Below are positions 36,315 to 45,500 of a DNA stretch of 64,000 nucleotides, in pieces. The notes beneath the pieces were generated by a model, which saw only the letters and a list, made by a program, of their open reading frames with translations, was not told the origin of the DNA and did not search any database. The first letter of the stretch is position 1, and every line of letters starts with the position of its first letter. The translations under genes and the position numbers were made by a program. Source of the stretch: Rhodococcus tukisamuensis NBRC 100609 (GTDB taxonomy: Bacteria; Actinomycetota; Actinomycetes; Mycobacteriales; Mycobacteriaceae); the NCBI RefSeq assembly GCF_001894985.1, contig NZ_BCXG01000007.1:124001-188000 (forward strand), in the 5' to 3' direction.

Positions 36315-36402
36315 GGAGACGAGCGCCGATGTCGTCGACCGCAAGGCACTGCTCCGCACGATCGGTTACAAACTCTGAGCATGAGTTGGGTCTGTGTGGC
36401 GG

Positions 36403-36729
36403 TTACCGACCAGGCGGGAAATGCGGGTGTCGCCGTCGTCGGTAACTGCGACCGAGTGCGACAACCGCTGCGAGCTCCGTGTCATCGCAGCTGTAGCGGT
36501 CAACGATCAATGCCTCGCCCAGCGCCTCCGCGCTTTCCCTCGCCGCCGGGTAGTCAAGCAGGCGGCAGGCGGCACGGTCGAGGACGAGCAACGGGTGGCG
36601 GTAGGCCACCCGTGGCGGAGAGTGCGCGGGTAGGCGGCTAACCACGATGTCGTCGACGATCCGCAACGGCAGCCGCGCGACCGAATACTGCAGGCGCAGA
36701 ACAGGACACAGACCACCAACACCCGTCAC
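36403..36729 (-). CDS. hypothetical protein, second of a coupled pair
   Basis: GTG 36729 overlaps the stop of the upstream gene (GTGA) and gives 108 residues. The sequence (LPLRIVDDIVVSRLPAHSPP, RHPLLVLDRAACRLLDYPAA) has the feel of a small cytosolic domain, ending in an Arg/His-rich tail (RRRRHPHFPPGR). I recognise no family. The overlap is the main evidence that both frames are coding. Confidence 0.5.
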   Translation of the reverse strand: MTGVGGLCPVLRLQYSVARLPLRIVDDIVVSRLPAHSPPRVAYRHPLLVLDRAACRLLDYPAARESAEALGEALIVDRYSCDDTELAAVVALGRSYRRRRHPHFPPGR

Positions 36730-37031
36730 GATCCGCCGCGTCCGTCGGCCGTCCCTGGCCGCGTCGCGCGTTGCCGAATGACTGCAATCGACTCCGGACT
36801 GGGCGAGTTTCGGGCAAGAAGGCCACGGTAGAGGGCTTCGGGGATCAATTCTGCTCGGCCGGCACGCACAACAGTGAGATACAACGTTGCACGGTCCCGA
36901 TCCCGGAGCACCGCCCGACGACCGGGATCGTTGTCCCGCATCGCAGCCAGGCGACTCTCGATCTCCGCCACCACCGCGGTGAGCTCCCCGACGTCCCCCA
37001 CGAGGGCTGTTGTCCCTCCGCCCCGCGACAC
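36726..37031 (-). CDS. hypothetical protein, first of a coupled pair
   Basis: The 101-residue product is helical and charged (GDVGELTAVVAEIESRLAAM, RRAVLRDRDRATLYLTVVRA). GTG 37031 follows GAAAGG by about eight nt. Its stop overlaps the next gene. No family is recognised; coding on this strand fits better than the opposite frames, which have no start sites. It is the last gene at the right edge of the island. Confidence 0.5.
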   Translation of the reverse strand: MSRGGGTTALVGDVGELTAVVAEIESRLAAMRDNDPGRRAVLRDRDRATLYLTVVRAGRAELIPEALYRGLLARNSPSPESIAVIRQRATRPGTADGRGGS

Positions 37032-37315
37032 CTACAACCTTTCGGACTACCCGTTTGCAGGGTGGGGTGCGTCCTGAACGCCCCGCCGAAAAGGTGCACG
37101 ACCGTGCCGAAAACACCTCTTACCAGGCCTAATTAGGCTCGCGACTGGTCGCGTCGGCCCGCGTCCGTGATGTAGACAGGACATCAGTCGATATTCGATT
37201 GTGACCCGACTCACCTTGAGTCGCTGTCGCTGGAAACACACGAACACGCCACAACCACGGGCCCCGGGGACAGGACCGCGATCGGTCCGGCACGGGCTGA
37301 CGGAAGGGCTGAACC

Positions 37316-38758
37316 TTGCTGCTCCCTATGTCGCCGACCGACTCGATGTTCCTGCTCGGCGAGTCCCGCGATCATCCGATGCACGTCGGGGGCCTGGCGC
37401 TGTTCGCGCCGCCCGAGGGCGGCGACGCCGCTGACGTGCGGGCAATGCTCGACGCGGCGCACGCCCGCGGCAAGGTGGCGCCTCTGCTGCGCAAGCGGGC
37501 CCGCCGGTCGGTGACCTCGCTGGGGCAGTGGGGCTGGGAGACCGATACCGAGGCCGACCTCGATCATCACGTCAGCCACGATGCCCTGCCCTCCCCCGGC
37601 GGGATTCCTGAACTGCTCGAACTGGTCTCCCGCCTGCACGCCGGACCGCTCGACCGGGACTGGCCGCTGTGGGAGATGCACCTGATCGAAGGCCTCGGTG
37701 ACGGCCGTTTCGCGGTGTACATGAAGATCCACCACGCCCTCGCAGACGGCGTGTCCGCGATGAAGGTGCTGCGCAGCGTGCTCAGCGAGGACCCTGCCGC
37801 GTCCGGTATGCCCGCGCCCTGGGAACCTGCGGTGCGCGAGCGCTCCGAACTCGGACTCGTCTCCGACCCGGCCGCGGCCGGCGCAGCGGTGCTCGACCTG
37901 CCGGCGGCGGCCCTGCGCGCCGCCCGGGGCGCGGTCGGCGAGGTCGCCGCTCTCGTGCCGATGCTTGCCGCCACCGTCGGGGAGGTCGCTGGCCTGCTTC
38001 CGGCTCTGGCCGGCACCGTCAACCGCGCCTGCCGCGGAAGCGGTGGACCGCTCACGTTCTCCGCGCCCGAGTCGATGCTCAACGTGCCGATCGGCGGCGC
38101 CCGCCGGTTCGCCGCTCGGTCCTGGCCGATCGAACGCCTCTGCCTGGTCGCCAAGCACGCCGGTGCCACCGTCAACGACGTGGTGCTCGCGATGTGCTCC
38201 GGTGCGCTGCGTAGCTTCATGGGTGACCTCGATGCGCTGCCCGCCGACCCGCTGATCGCGATGGTGCCGGTCTCGTTGCGCGGCGAGCACCATGAGAACC
38301 AGGTAGGCAACGAGATCGGGATGCTGGCGTGCAACCTCGCCACCGACCTCGCAGACCCCGTCCGCCGGCTCCGGGTCGTGCGCGACTCGATGACCGAGGG
38401 CAAGGCGGCGATGCGCACCCGCAGTCGCACCCAGGTGCTCGCGATGAGCGCCCTCGGGGTCGCCCCGCTAGCGCTGGGCATGTTCGGTGTGGGCGGGCCG
38501 ATCCGCCCCCCGAACGTGATGATCTCCAACGTGCCCGGACCGGCCGCGCCGCTGTACTGGAACGGCGCCCGCCTGACCGCGCTGTACCCGCTGTCGATCC
38601 CGGTCGACGGGCAGGCCCTGAACATCACCTGCACCAGCACCGACGACGAGATCGCGTTCGGGCTGACCGGCTGCCGACGCGCCCTCCCCCGCCTCGAGCC
38701 GATGCTCGGCCACCTCGACGATGAACTCTGCGCCCTCGAACGCGCCGTCGGTCTGTAG
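37316..38758 (+). CDS. WS/DGAT wax ester synthase / diacylglycerol acyltransferase
   Basis: The 480-residue enzyme joins acyl-CoA to diacylglycerol or fatty alcohol to make storage lipids. The active-site HHxxxDG motif is HHALADG (His139-His140, Asp144), and the second conserved block NVMISNVPGPAAPLYWNGA is present. The N-terminus MLLPMSPTDSMFLLGESRDH is typical of rhodococcal Atf proteins. TTG 37316 is seven nt after GGAAGGG; ATG 37328 is too far from that site. The enzyme family is expanded in Rhodococcus. It borders the accessory island. A 12-nt palindrome (GCCTAATTAGGC, 37127-37138) lies upstream. Confidence 0.92.
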   Translation: MLLPMSPTDSMFLLGESRDHPMHVGGLALFAPPEGGDAADVRAMLDAAHARGKVAPLLRKRARRSVTSLGQWGWETDTEADLDHHVSHDALPSPGGIPELLELVSRLHAGPLDRDWPLWEMHLIEGLGDGRFAVYMKIHHALADGVSAMKVLRSVLSEDPAASGMPAPWEPAVRERSELGLVSDPAAAGAAVLDLPAAALRAARGAVGEVAALVPMLAATVGEVAGLLPALAGTVNRACRGSGGPLTFSAPESMLNVPIGGARRFAARSWPIERLCLVAKHAGATVNDVVLAMCSGALRSFMGDLDALPADPLIAMVPVSLRGEHHENQVGNEIGMLACNLATDLADPVRRLRVVRDSMTEGKAAMRTRSRTQVLAMSALGVAPLALGMFGVGGPIRPPNVMISNVPGPAAPLYWNGARLTALYPLSIPVDGQALNITCTSTDDEIAFGLTGCRRALPRLEPMLGHLDDELCALERAVGL

Positions 38759-38907
38759 AACCCCAGCACCGACATCCAGGCCGCCCCTACTCGTGGCCGT
38801 GTTCGCCATCGCCTGCGCCGGTGTCGCCGCCCTCATGATCTGACGACGTCTACCGGCAATTCCTCCGGCGCCACCGAATTCGCAACCCCAACAAAGGAAG
38901 TCCACCC

Positions 38908-39175
38908 ATGAACGCATCGGCGACACCGGCAGTCCCCGGGCACGTCGCACCCGCCGGGTCGATGAGCACCGAGGACATCGAGGAGCAGGTCCGCGCGGGA
39001 CAAGTCCGCCTCAGCCAGGTCCGTGCGGGTCAGGTGCGTGCGGGTCAGGTTCGCGCCGGACAGCTTCGCGGAGCTCAGATCCGCCTTAGTGAGGTCCGCA
39101 CGGTCAGGTCCGCGCTGGACAGGTCCGCGCGGGACAGGTCGACGCCGGACAGGTCCGCATCGGAGAGGTCACTGA
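38908..39175 (+). pseudogene. pentapeptide-like repeat protein gene, frameshifted
   Basis: ATG 38908 follows AAAGGAAG. After MSTEDIEEQ the product has at least seven five-residue units (VRAGQ, VRLSQ, VRAGQ x3, LRGAQ, IRLSE). At about 39101 the frame breaks: the same period goes on (GQVRAGQVRAGQVDAGQVRI) in a second frame, so one base was lost. The units lack the Ala/Cys-Asp/Asn-Leu core of classical pentapeptide proteins, so the fold is uncertain. The repaired frame has no clear end before the terminator. It lies convergent to hisG. Confidence 0.6.
38990..39170 (+). repeat. tandem 15-nt repeats
   Basis: Degenerate units of GGTCCGCGCGGGACA run in tandem about 12 times and encode the five-residue protein repeats. 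Such arrays gain and lose units or bases by slippage. Confidence 0.65.
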
Positions 39176-39203
39176 CTCACCGGAGTTCCTCGAACACAGA
39201 CCA

Positions 39204-39236
39204 ACGGCCCCGACCACACCCTGTGGTCGGGGCCGT
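39204..39236. terminator. bidirectional terminator, repeat gene / hisG
   Basis: A perfect 14-bp stem (ACGGCCCCGACCAC with its complement) and loop ACCCT, 12 nt from the hisG stop, ends the his transcript on the minus strand. Confidence 0.75.
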
Positions 39237-39248
39237 TCGTCTGTCGGC

Positions 39249-40100
39249 TCAGAACGCGCGGCAGGCCCGGATCTCGGACGCCAGGATCGCCTTGGCGCCG
39301 ATGTCGGCCAGCTGGTCCATCACGTCGTTGCTGACCTTGCGCGGCACCAGCGCCCGGATCGCCACCCACGCCTCGTCCGCGAGCGGCGAGATGGTCGGCG
39401 ACTCGAGACCGGGGGTGACGCGAAGCGCCTCGCCGAGGAGCGAGCGCGGGCAGTCGTAGTCGAGCATCAGGTACTGCTGCGCGAACACCACGCCCTGCAC
39501 CCGGGCGATCAGCTGGTTGCGGGCCTTGTCCGAGCGGTCGGACCCCTCCCGCTCGATCAGCACGCCCTCGGAGTCACACAGCGACTCGCCGAACGCCACC
39601 AGGTTGTGCTGGCGCAGCGTCCGTCCGGAGCCGACCACGTCGGCGATCGCGTCCGCGACGCCGAGCTGAATCGAGATCTCCACGGCGCCGTCGAGGCGGA
39701 TCACGGTGGCCTCGATGCCGCGCGCGGCCAGGTCGGCGCGGACCAGGTTCGGGTACGAGGTGGCGATGCGCAGGCCGGCGAGGTCCGCGGGCGCCCACTC
39801 CTTCCCCGCCGGTGCGGCGTACCGGAAGCTGGACCGGCCGAAGCCGAGCGCCAGCCGCTCGGCGACCGGGGCCGCCGAGTCCAGTGCGAGGTCGCGGCCG
39901 GTGATGCCCAGGTCCAGCTCGCCGGAGCCGACGTAGATGGCAATGTCCTTGGGGCGCAGGAAGAAGAACTCGACCTGGTTCGACGGGTCGAGGACGGTGA
40001 GGTCGCGCGAGTCGGTGCGGCGGCGGTAGCCCGCCTCGCTGAGGATCTCGGCGGCGGACTCGGAGAGCGAGCCCTTGTTCGGGACTGCGACGCGCAGCAT
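39249..40100 (-). CDS. hisG: ATP phosphoribosyltransferase HisG (long form)
   Basis: HisG makes the first committed step of histidine synthesis, from ATP and PRPP. The 283 residues are the long form with a C-terminal regulatory ACT-like domain (about 212-283, [14 protein letters not shown] onward) that binds histidine for feedback. The PRPP-binding loop region [16 protein letters not shown] is intact. ATG 40100 follows AAAGGAAG. It lies 53 nt after hisE on the same strand, as in M. tuberculosis Rv2121c/Rv2122c. Confidence 0.95.
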   Translation of the reverse strand: MLRVAVPNKGSLSESAAEILSEAGYRRRTDSRDLTVLDPSNQVEFFFLRPKDIAIYVGSGELDLGITGRDLALDSAAPVAERLALGFGRSSFRYAAPAGKEWAPADLAGLRIATSYPNLVRADLAARGIEATVIRLDGAVEISIQLGVADAIADVVGSGRTLRQHNLVAFGESLCDSEGVLIEREGSDRSDKARNQLIARVQGVVFAQQYLMLDYDCPRSLLGEALRVTPGLESPTISPLADEAWVAIRALVPRKVSNDVMDQLADIGAKAILASEIRACRAF

Positions 40101-40153
40101 GGTGCTTCCTTTCGGGAAGGTCGAATGGGGTCTACCGGGAATGCGAGCGGGGC

Positions 40154-40417
40154 TCACAGATGTCGGTAGACGTCCTCGAGCTTCAGACCGCGCCCCACCA
40201 TCAGGACCTGTACCCAGTAGAGCAGCTGCGAGATCTCCTCGGACAGTTCCTCGTCGCTCTGGTACTCGGCGGCGATCCACACCTCGCCGGCCTCCTCGAT
40301 CACCTTCTTGCCCTGGGCATGGACGCCCGCGTCCAGCGCGGCCACGGTGCTGGAGCCCTCGGGGCGGGTGGCGGCACGGTCGGACAGCTCGGCGAACAGC
40401 GATTCGAAGGTCTTCAC
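40154..40417 (-). CDS. hisE: phosphoribosyl-ATP pyrophosphatase HisE
   Basis: The 87-residue all-helical MazG-like enzyme hydrolyses phosphoribosyl-ATP in the second step of histidine synthesis. [10 protein letters not shown] and [15 protein letters not shown] carry the metal-binding acidic residues. The start is GTG 40417 ([11 protein letters not shown]), which aligns with the VKTFEDL of M. tuberculosis HisE; an upstream in-frame start would add 15 residues without a ribosome binding site. hisG follows. Confidence 0.93.
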   Translation of the reverse strand: MKTFESLFAELSDRAATRPEGSSTVAALDAGVHAQGKKVIEEAGEVWIAAEYQSDEELSEEISQLLYWVQVLMVGRGLKLEDVYRHL

Positions 40418-40462
40418 GGGTCGTGATTGTTTCACAGTGGGTACGGGCCGCCACCCGCGCAC

Positions 40463-42109
40463 TCAGCCTGCCGGACGGCCGAGGATCGGCGCGCTGCCGA
40501 TCAGGGTCCGGGTGTACGGGTCGCGCGGCCGCTCGTAGACGTCCTCGGTGGGCCCGCACTCCACGATCCGGCCCCGGTTCATCACCGCCACCACCTCGCA
40601 GACGTGCCGCACCACCGCCAGGTCGTGCGAGACGAGCAGCAGGGTCAGCTGGTACTCCCGGACCAGCCGCGCCAGCAGGTCGAGCACCTGCGCCCGCACC
40701 GACACGTCCAGGGCACTGACCGGCTCGTCCGCGACCAGGAACTTGGGGCTGGTGATCAATGCGCGGGCAATCGAGATCCGCTGACGCTGGCCGCCGGAGA
40801 ACTGGTGTGGATGCCGGCGCGCCATGTCGGGTTCGAGGCCCACCGCGATGAGCATCTCGGCCACCTTCGCCGCGGCGCCGGTCCGGTCGGTGAGCGGCTC
40901 GGCCACGATCTCGCCCACCCGCATCCTCGGGTCCAGCGAGCCCATCGGGTCCTGGAACACGATGGACACGTCGCGGCGGAACCCGCGCAGGTCCCGTTCC
41001 GGTGCGCCGGCGACCTCCTGCCCGCCGAACCGGATCGAACCCGTGGTGGGGGTGTCCAGGGCGCACAGCAGCCGGATCAACGTCGACTTCCCGGAACCGG
41101 ACTCTCCCACCACCCCGAAGCGCTGGCCGGGGCCGATGTCGAAGGACGCGTCGGCCAGCGCGTGCACCGGTTCCGGCGGACGCAGCAGACTGGACCGCGA
41201 ACCGCGGTAGGTGCGGCCGAGCCCGCGCACCGACACCAGCGGCCGCGGCTGCTCGTTGAACACCGGCGCCGGCCCGGACTCCTCCGGCGAGGCGACGGCG
41301 TGCTCACCCGACGCCGAGCTGCCTGGACCGAGCGTCGAGGCGTCGAGCAGCGACCGCGTGTACGGGTGCTGCGGGTCGGCGAACACCTCGGCCACCGGGC
41401 CGGACTCGACGATCCGGCCGTCGCGCATCACCAGCACCCGCTCGCACAGCTGGGAGACGACGGCCAGGTCGTGGGTGATCAACAGCAGCGAGGTGTCGTG
41501 GTCGCGGACCGTGGTGTCGATCAGGTCCAGGATCTGCGCCTGCACCGTCACGTCCAGCGCGGTCGACGGCTCGTCGCAGATCAGCACCCGGGGGCGGTTC
41601 GCCATGGCGATCGCGATCAGCACCCGCTGCCGTTGCCCGCCGGACAGCTCGTGCGGGTAGGAGCGGGCTATCCGCGCCGGGTCCGGCAGGTTCACCGACG
41701 CCAGCAGGTCAAGGGTCGCGGCGCGCCGGCCGGCGCGGTCGGTGCCACGCTGGTGCAGCTCGATCATCTCGGCCACCTGCCGCCCCACCCGCATCAGCGG
41801 GTTCAGCGCGGTCATCGGTTCCTGGAACACCATGGCGATGTCGTCGCCGCGCAGCGACGTCCACACCCGTTCCGGCGCGCCCACCAGGTTCCCGGGCCCG
41901 CCGTCGACGACGATCGACCCGCTCGCGTGCAGTTCGTCCGGCAGCAGCCCCAGCACGCTCAGCGCGGTCAGCGACTTCCCGGACCCGGACTCGCCGATCA
42001 GCCCCAGCCGCTCACCCGCCGACAGGGCGAACCCGACGCCGTCGAGCAGCGTCCGGTCACCCGTCCGCACCGTCAGGTCGGCGACGGTGAGCAGGGTCCC
42101 GGCCGTCAC
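40463..42109 (-). CDS. dual ATPase of dipeptide/oligopeptide/nickel-type ABC importer
   Basis: The 548-residue protein is two ABC ATPase domains in one chain, equal to DppD-DppF fused. Domain 1 (about 1-255) has [17 protein letters not shown] and [11 protein letters not shown]; domain 2 (about 275-548) has [19 protein letters not shown] and [11 protein letters not shown]. Both end with the HPYTR/DPYTR oligopeptide tail signatures. GTG 42109 overlaps the stop of the permease gene (GTGA). It is the last gene of a four-gene operon: binding protein, permease, permease, ATPase. Confidence 0.93.
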   Translation of the reverse strand: MTAGTLLTVADLTVRTGDRTLLDGVGFALSAGERLGLIGESGSGKSLTALSVLGLLPDELHASGSIVVDGGPGNLVGAPERVWTSLRGDDIAMVFQEPMTALNPLMRVGRQVAEMIELHQRGTDRAGRRAATLDLLASVNLPDPARIARSYPHELSGGQRQRVLIAIAMANRPRVLICDEPSTALDVTVQAQILDLIDTTVRDHDTSLLLITHDLAVVSQLCERVLVMRDGRIVESGPVAEVFADPQHPYTRSLLDASTLGPGSSASGEHAVASPEESGPAPVFNEQPRPLVSVRGLGRTYRGSRSSLLRPPEPVHALADASFDIGPGQRFGVVGESGSGKSTLIRLLCALDTPTTGSIRFGGQEVAGAPERDLRGFRRDVSIVFQDPMGSLDPRMRVGEIVAEPLTDRTGAAAKVAEMLIAVGLEPDMARRHPHQFSGGQRQRISIARALITSPKFLVADEPVSALDVSVRAQVLDLLARLVREYQLTLLLVSHDLAVVRHVCEVVAVMNRGRIVECGPTEDVYERPRDPYTRTLIGSAPILGRPAG

Positions 42110-43017
42110 TGCCGCACCGACTTCGGGTCGAGCCGGTCCCGCAGCCCGTCGCCGAGCAGGTTGAACCCGAGCACAGTCAGGGCGATCGCCAGTCCCGGCC
42201 ACAGCATCACCGCCGGCTGCAGGTACAGGTACGGCTGCGACTCCTGCAGCATCCGCCCCCACGACGGCGTCGGCGGCGGGGTGCCGAACCCCAGGTACGA
42301 CAGCGCCGCCTCGGCGAGCACCGCGATCGCGAAGGTCACCGACGCCTGCACGATGAGCGCGCTCGAGATGTTCGGCAGCACGTGCCGCCGCGCGATCGCC
42401 CCCGGCCGCCGGCCCGCCGCCCGGGCGGCCAGGATGTAGTCGTGGGCGGCCACCTGCCGGGTGCCGGCCCGGGCCACCCGCGCGAACGACGGCGCCGAGC
42501 CGAGGCCGAGCGCGACCATCGCCGTCACCGTCGAGCCACCCCACACCGCCGCGAAGACGATCGCCAGCAGCAGCGCCGGAAACGCCAGCAGCACGTCGTT
42601 CCCGCGCATCAGGACCTCGTCGGTGCGACCGGGCCGCAGGCCGGCGGCCACCCCGACCGGGATGCCCAGGGTCGCTGCGATCGCCGTCGCGACGAACCCG
42701 ACCAGCAGTGTCGTCCGCGCCCCCACCAGCAGCGCACTGAAGATGTCGCGGCCGAAGTCGTCGGTGCCGAGCCAGTGCGCCGCGCTCGGGTGCAGCATCC
42801 GGGCGGCGGGGTCGACGACGGTCGGGTCGTAGGGCGTCCACACGAAGGAGACCAGCGCCGCAAGGAGCACCCCGGTGATCAGCAGCGCTCCCGCCACCAG
42901 GCTGCCGGACGCCCGCTTCACGCCCTGCTCCGCATGCCGTTTCATGCCGCGCTCCGCATGCCGTTTCATGCCGCGCTCCGCATGCCGTTTCATGCCGCGC
43001 TCCGCATGCCGTTTCAT
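42106..43017 (-). CDS. ABC importer permease (DppC/OppC-like) with repeated N-terminus
   Basis: The inner-membrane subunit has the EAA-type loop (AARAAGRRPGAIARRHVLPN) and five to six helices. The N-terminus is unusual: four tandem copies of an 8-residue unit (MKRHAERG three times, then MKRHAEQG), encoded by 24-nt repeats. Each copy begins with ATG preceded by GGAG, so translation could start at any of four ATGs or at GTG 42921. The core protein from that GTG is 271 residues, the normal family length. The first ATG overlaps the stop of the upstream permease gene. Confidence 0.9.
   Translation of the reverse strand: MKRHAERGMKRHAERGMKRHAERGMKRHAEQGVKRASGSLVAGALLITGVLLAALVSFVWTPYDPTVVDPAARMLHPSAAHWLGTDDFGRDIFSALLVGARTTLLVGFVATAIAATLGIPVGVAAGLRPGRTDEVLMRGNDVLLAFPALLLAIVFAAVWGGSTVTAMVALGLGSAPSFARVARAGTRQVAAHDYILAARAAGRRPGAIARRHVLPNISSALIVQASVTFAIAVLAEAALSYLGFGTPPPTPSWGRMLQESQPYLYLQPAVMLWPGLAIALTVLGFNLLGDGLRDRLDPKSVRQ
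42922..43017 (-). repeat. 24-bp tandem repeat over a stop/start junction
   Basis: Four units of ATGAAACGGCATGCGGAGCG plus CGGC are in tandem, with a fifth partial copy (CATGCGGAGCGCGGC) in the end of the upstream gene. Each unit contains GGAG, ATG and the overlapping TGA in another frame. Confidence 0.9.
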
Positions 43018-43961
43018 GCCGCGCTCCGCATGCGGGGATCGATCGCCGTGTACACGATGTCCACCAACAGGTTCAGCAGCAGCACCATCAGGACCAGCAC
43101 CATCACGATGGACTGCACCTCCGCCATGTCCCGCTGGCTCACCTTGTCCAGCAGCAGACTGCCCAGTCCCGGCACCACGAACACCCGCTCGACCACCACC
43201 GCGCCGATCAGCAGCGTGGTCAGCTGCAGGCCCGCGACCGTGACGACCGGGATCGCCGCGTTGCGCAGGCCGTGCCGCAGCAGCGCGTGGGTCCGGGTCA
43301 GGCCCTTGGCCCGCGCCGTGCGGAGGTAGTCCTTGCCCATCTCGTCGAGCACCGCCGACCGCACGTACCGGGTCAGCACCGACCCCTGCACCAGCCCGAG
43401 CGCCAGCGCGGGCAGGGCCAGGTAGGACAGGAACGCGCCGATCCCCTCGATAGGCGCCTGCCAGCCGCTGGACGGCAGCCAGCCCAGCTCGACGGCGAAG
43501 ACGGTGGAGAGCAGCACGCCGGCGAGGAACGCGGGGATCGCGATGCCGACCTGACTGATCCCGCCGATCAGCACGCCGTCGGGCCGGCGGCTGCGGACCG
43601 CGGCGGCCACCCCCAGCGGCAGCGCGATCACCAGCGCGACCACCATGCCCGCCGCGACCACCCAGAGCGTCACCTGCAGCCGGTCGAAGATCTCCGGGCC
43701 CACCGGTTGCCGGGTGAGGTACGAGGTGCCCAGGTCGCCGTGCAGCATCCCCCCGACCCAGTCCAGGTACTGCCGGTACAGCGGCCGGTCCAGGCCCATC
43801 GCCACGCGTTCGCGGGCCACGTCCGCCTCGTCGGCCTGCACGCCCAGCGCGATCCGGGCCGGGTCGCCGGGCAGCACCGAGAGCAAGGCGAACACCAGCA
43901 CGGACGCGACGGCGGCGGTCATCGCGAAGATCCCGAGCCGCCGGAGCAGTGCGAGTGCCAT
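43014..43961 (-). CDS. ABC importer permease (DppB/OppB-like)
   Basis: The 315-residue permease has the family N-terminal helix and PGDPARIALG motif, six membrane helices and the EAA loop YLRTARAKGLTRTHALLRHG. It pairs with the DppC-like subunit to form the channel. The last codons (MRSAA) and the TGA are part of the 24-nt repeat that starts the next gene. Its ATG follows the stop of the binding-protein gene by four nt. Confidence 0.93.
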   Translation of the reverse strand: MALALLRRLGIFAMTAAVASVLVFALLSVLPGDPARIALGVQADEADVARERVAMGLDRPLYRQYLDWVGGMLHGDLGTSYLTRQPVGPEIFDRLQVTLWVVAAGMVVALVIALPLGVAAAVRSRRPDGVLIGGISQVGIAIPAFLAGVLLSTVFAVELGWLPSSGWQAPIEGIGAFLSYLALPALALGLVQGSVLTRYVRSAVLDEMGKDYLRTARAKGLTRTHALLRHGLRNAAIPVVTVAGLQLTTLLIGAVVVERVFVVPGLGSLLLDKVSQRDMAEVQSIVMVLVLMVLLLNLLVDIVYTAIDPRMRSAA

Positions 43962-43965
43962 CGCG

Positions 43966-45477
43966 CTACCCGCGCCGCACCGGTGCGAGGTCGAGCGCGA
44001 GGCTCGTGGCGTTGCGGGGCAGCCCGGTCAGGTCCGAGTCCGCCACCACCAGCAGGGGAAACAGGAACAGCCAGTCCGCGGCGGCGTCGTCCGTGACGGT
44101 CCTCGCCACCTCCCGCATCCGCTCGACGTACCCGGCCTCGTCGGCGGCGTCGGCCTCGGCAACCAGGCGGGTCACCTCCGGATTGTCGTAGCCCCAGTAG
44201 AACTTCGGATTCGCGAAGGTGACGATGTCGTGCGGCTCGGAGTGCTGGATCACCGACATCTGGTAGTCGTGGCGGGCGAAAACCTTGTCCAGCCAGACCG
44301 CGGGGAACTCGACGGGCTCGGTGCGCACGTCGAAGCCGACCTGCTGCAGCTGCGACGCCACCACCTGCGCGGCGGCGCTCGCGTACGGGAGGTTGGGAAC
44401 GCTGAAGCGCACCACGGGGTTCGGGGTGCCCGTCTCGGCGAGCAGCGCCCGCGCCCGGTCCGGGTCGAACGGGTAGACGCCGGTGAGGTCCTCGTACCAC
44501 GGGTCCGTCGGCGGGACCATGGACCCGATCAGCTCGCCGTATCCCGCATAGGCGGTGTCCCGCACCGACTTCCGGTCCACCGCGTACATGACCGCGCGGC
44601 GCACCCGCACGTCGTCGAACGGCGCGACCGCGCCGTTCATCGACAGGGTGACCTCACCGTTGGTGGTGCCCTGGGTGACCCGGAACCGGTTGTCACCGGC
44701 GAACTGGGCGAGCAGCTGCGGCGCACCCAGGCTGTAGACGACGTCGACTCCCCCGCTGCGCATCGCGTTGGCCTGGGCGGTGGCGTCCGCGAAGTAGCGC
44801 AGCCGAACGGTTTTCATCCCCGGCGCCGGCCCCCAGTACCGGAGGTTCGCCGCGAGGACCAGCTCCGAGCCGGGGTTCCACCGCGCCACCGTGAACGGCC
44901 CGGTCCCGACCGCGGTGGTGGCCAGGTGACTGACGCCGTCGGGGGTGAACATGGCGCCGACCGGGCCGGTCATCGCGAAAAGCCACTCGTTGCTCGGCCG
45001 CCGCAGCACCACCCTCGCCACGTGCGGGTCCGGGGTCTCGACCCGGTCCACCACCGCCATCGTGGCGGGCGAGTTGGCCGTCCACTCGGTCTTGACCCGG
45101 TCGATGCTGAACTTGACGTCGCCGGAGTCGAAGGCGTCCCCGTTGCTGAACACCACGTCCTCGCGGAGGGCGAAGTCGTAGACGGTGCGGTCGTCGCTGA
45201 CCGCCCACGAGGCGGCCAGCTGCGGGGTGATCACGCCGCTGTCGTCGAGCCGGACCAGACCCTCGTACACGTTGCCCAGCAACGCCTGCGGGATCGCGGC
45301 GCCCGCGGTGCGGGTGAAGTCGAGGTTGTCCGGCTTCGCGGTGAGCGCGACGGTGAGCGTGTCCGGGCCGCCGGACCCGGAGAGCCCGGCGCCCGCCGAG
45401 CACCCCGTCGCCAGCACCACCACGGCGACGGCCGGGGCGACGGCAGCCGCCAGCCGTCCGCCCCGCCGCGCTGTCAT
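43966..45477 (-). CDS. ABC importer substrate-binding lipoprotein (family 5)
   Basis: The 503-residue protein has a lipoprotein signal (VVVLATGC, lipobox Cys near 26) and a DppA/OppA/NikA-type solute-binding domain; YDFALREDVVFSNGDAFDSG then DVKFSIDRVK is the family signature. The ligand may be a peptide, nickel chelate or other small molecule. It starts the operon, 23 nt after the HAD gene stop, with no clear separate promoter, so it may be read from the HAD/metH side. Confidence 0.92.
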   Translation of the reverse strand: MTARRGGRLAAAVAPAVAVVVLATGCSAGAGLSGSGGPDTLTVALTAKPDNLDFTRTAGAAIPQALLGNVYEGLVRLDDSGVITPQLAASWAVSDDRTVYDFALREDVVFSNGDAFDSGDVKFSIDRVKTEWTANSPATMAVVDRVETPDPHVARVVLRRPSNEWLFAMTGPVGAMFTPDGVSHLATTAVGTGPFTVARWNPGSELVLAANLRYWGPAPGMKTVRLRYFADATAQANAMRSGGVDVVYSLGAPQLLAQFAGDNRFRVTQGTTNGEVTLSMNGAVAPFDDVRVRRAVMYAVDRKSVRDTAYAGYGELIGSMVPPTDPWYEDLTGVYPFDPDRARALLAETGTPNPVVRFSVPNLPYASAAAQVVASQLQQVGFDVRTEPVEFPAVWLDKVFARHDYQMSVIQHSEPHDIVTFANPKFYWGYDNPEVTRLVAEADAADEAGYVERMREVARTVTDDAAADWLFLFPLLVVADSDLTGLPRNATSLALDLAPVRRG

Positions 45478-45500
45478 GCGTGCGATCTTGCCACCCCAGG

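Noticed and set aside
38759-38855. Hydrophobic frame LLVAVFAIACAGVAALMI just after the acyltransferase gene
   Set aside because: It needs a frameshift from that gene or a start without a ribosome binding site; family members end at the normal stop.
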